From: Rhizophlyctis rosea | Lineage: Eukaryota; Chytridiomycota; Chytridiomycetes; Rhizophlyctidales; Rhizophlyctidaceae | Reading direction: 5' to 3' | Assembly (NCBI GenBank): GCA_027596075.1 | Contig: JADGJC010000082.1 | Location: 62,001 to 126,000 of the forward strand | Length of the DNA stretch: 64,000 nt | Shown here: positions 59,932 to 64,000 of the stretch, piece after piece | Position numbering within the stretch: the stretch's first letter is position 1 | How the letters are laid out: each line of letters opens with the position of its first letter | Made by a program: the position numbers and the translations under genes | Notes under the pieces: generated by a model | What the model was told of the DNA's origin: nothing | The model's database searches: none | Seen by the model: only the letters and a program-made list of their open reading frames with translations

Positions 59932-60587
59932 CGAAGTGTTTGACCCCCTATGAGCGCAATCCTGGCACCCTCTACCCCACTCCATATCCCAGGCCACTGC
60001 CGTCCCCTTTCTCACGAAGATGAGGGGAGCTGATGGCACACCACCCGACCAACCAATCGAGTGATGCTTGTGGCGGGGATACTTCATAGGGCGACGTTGG
60101 GCAGAGACCAATCCCCTCGGGAACCACCGAATCCGCCTGGATCGGGATGTGCGCTCGGAGCCTCGAAAATCTGTCTATTCGACTCGACTGGTGGGAGTAA
60201 CTGACACAAGAGACATTCCGCAGAATTGCAGCACACCCTTACTCTCGAAGGAGATGAGGGAATGCGCATACCTGTGAAGCTCCATCTGAATAATGACTAT
60301 TCGTGCACCGGCTTCACCTAGGCACGGCAATGTGAGTTACTACTGCCCAGACCAGAGCGGATCGATGGCCTTTCCTAATATTGACATGGCGAGTGTCGTG
60401 GGGAAGATTATTATCCGGAACTCTCGGTTCATCACATCGGCCCTATGTTGCTCCATTGTATCCCGAGCACTAAACATAGGCTCTCACAAGATACGGCATG
60501 CCGGCACCCCAGTGCGTCACCGATGCACAGTACAGCCAAATTGACGAACGCGAGCAAGGAGAGTGAGAAGCAATGGAAGAAATCGGC

Positions 60588-60608
60588 TGATGGATGGATG
60601 GATGGGTG
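60588..60608. repeat. GGAT microsatellite
   Basis: About four to five GGAT units in the intergenic region upstream of PRP2. Confidence 0.5.
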
Positions 60609-60933
60609 GAACTGAAAGAAGACGAGGCTATGCCTAACGATGACGCAGGGTGGGTAATGATGGAGATAAGAATGGTGGAGGAGAAAGAAGAGCGAGGTCC
60701 TGGCTGGCCGCTCGCCCTTAAACGCCCCTTTTGAGTGGCACAGCTAGTGGCGGACGCCACTCTTCAAGCCTCAAGCCACATAAACTGCGCAACATGTGGC
60801 TCGTCCCCTCCACACCTCTTCCATCACTGCTAAACCCCATCTCGACCTTGAAAGACTTTCAAAGATAGCCTACCGTACATCCATATATAATATATCTCAA
60901 GTGTAGACCACTCCCTCTGTGTGGATAGCGTCA

Positions 60934-64000
<3,067 letters not shown>

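Larger units (their letters stand above)
59629..60933. other. Intergenic with tRNA-like relic
   Basis: Apart from the tRNA-like element at 59862-59931 and a small GGAT repeat near 60590, no feature is supported. Confidence 0.45.

Noticed and set aside
60470..60760. 96-codon minus-strand frame
   Set aside because: Ser/Pro-rich read of low-complexity intergenic DNA with the GGAT repeat; no support.

Overview
The window looks like nuclear DNA of a fungus, most likely a zoosporic (chytrid-type) fungus. Genes are split by short GT-AG introns, mostly 50-130 nt. The gene set is eukaryotic: NatC, KRE33/NAT10, NOG2, a spliceosomal DEAH helicase, mitochondrial MDJ1 and a carnitine carrier. It is fungal in flavour, with an AA9 oxidase carrying a CBM1, a CBM19-like chitin-binding protein and a DIM-2-type DNA methyltransferase. 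A TTLL12-type tubulin-ligase-like gene and a TMEM151-like membrane protein fit a flagellated, early-branching fungus better than yeasts or Dikarya. This placement is an inference. Many genes here exist only as spliced reconstructions, which I made by following open frames across GT-AG junctions.

Layout. 1-2075 (-): 5' part of a TIR-NACHT receptor-like gene that runs off the left edge. 2963-3736 (-): small secreted protein. 4916-7201 (-): RhoGAP-like protein. 8520-11725 (+): NatC subunit NAA35/MAK10 in 17 exons. 12370-13533 (+): AA9 oxidase with CBM1. 14310-15529 (+): TMEM151-like protein. 16103-17929 (+): PHD-finger protein. 18098-18487 (-): CBM19-like secreted protein. 18747-21441 (-): TTLL12-like protein with an inserted UBA domain. 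Around 22 kb: a small spliced ORF (+) overlapped by an orphan exon (-). 22703-25491 (-): NOG2. 26100-27002 (-): secreted HsbA-like protein. 28552-29843 (-): carnitine/acylcarnitine carrier. 30390-34507 (-): KRE33/NAT10. 34979-36721 (+): JmjC protein. 37053-37860 (+): RING protein. 38237-39829 (-): class III Old Yellow Enzyme. 39830-42881: a 3-kb gap. 42882-46080 (-): protein kinase. 46973-48679 (-): zinc-ribbon/J-domain protein. 49141-51164 (-): MDJ1. 51660-57312 (-): DIM-2-like DNA methyltransferase. 57980-59628 (+): RING-CH membrane E3. 59862-59931 (-): tRNA-like relic. 60934->64000 (+): PRP2/DHX16.

Shared functions. NOG2 and KRE33 both act in ribosome assembly, and their introns of 391 and 361 nt are long for this window. 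The AA9 oxidase, the CBM19-like protein and two further secreted proteins point to a saprotrophic life on plant or fungal cell walls. MDJ1, the carnitine carrier and probably the OYE are metabolic or mitochondrial. The TIR-NACHT gene, the methyltransferase with an altered PCQ motif, and the UBA-carrying TTLL12 homologue are the three most unusual genes.
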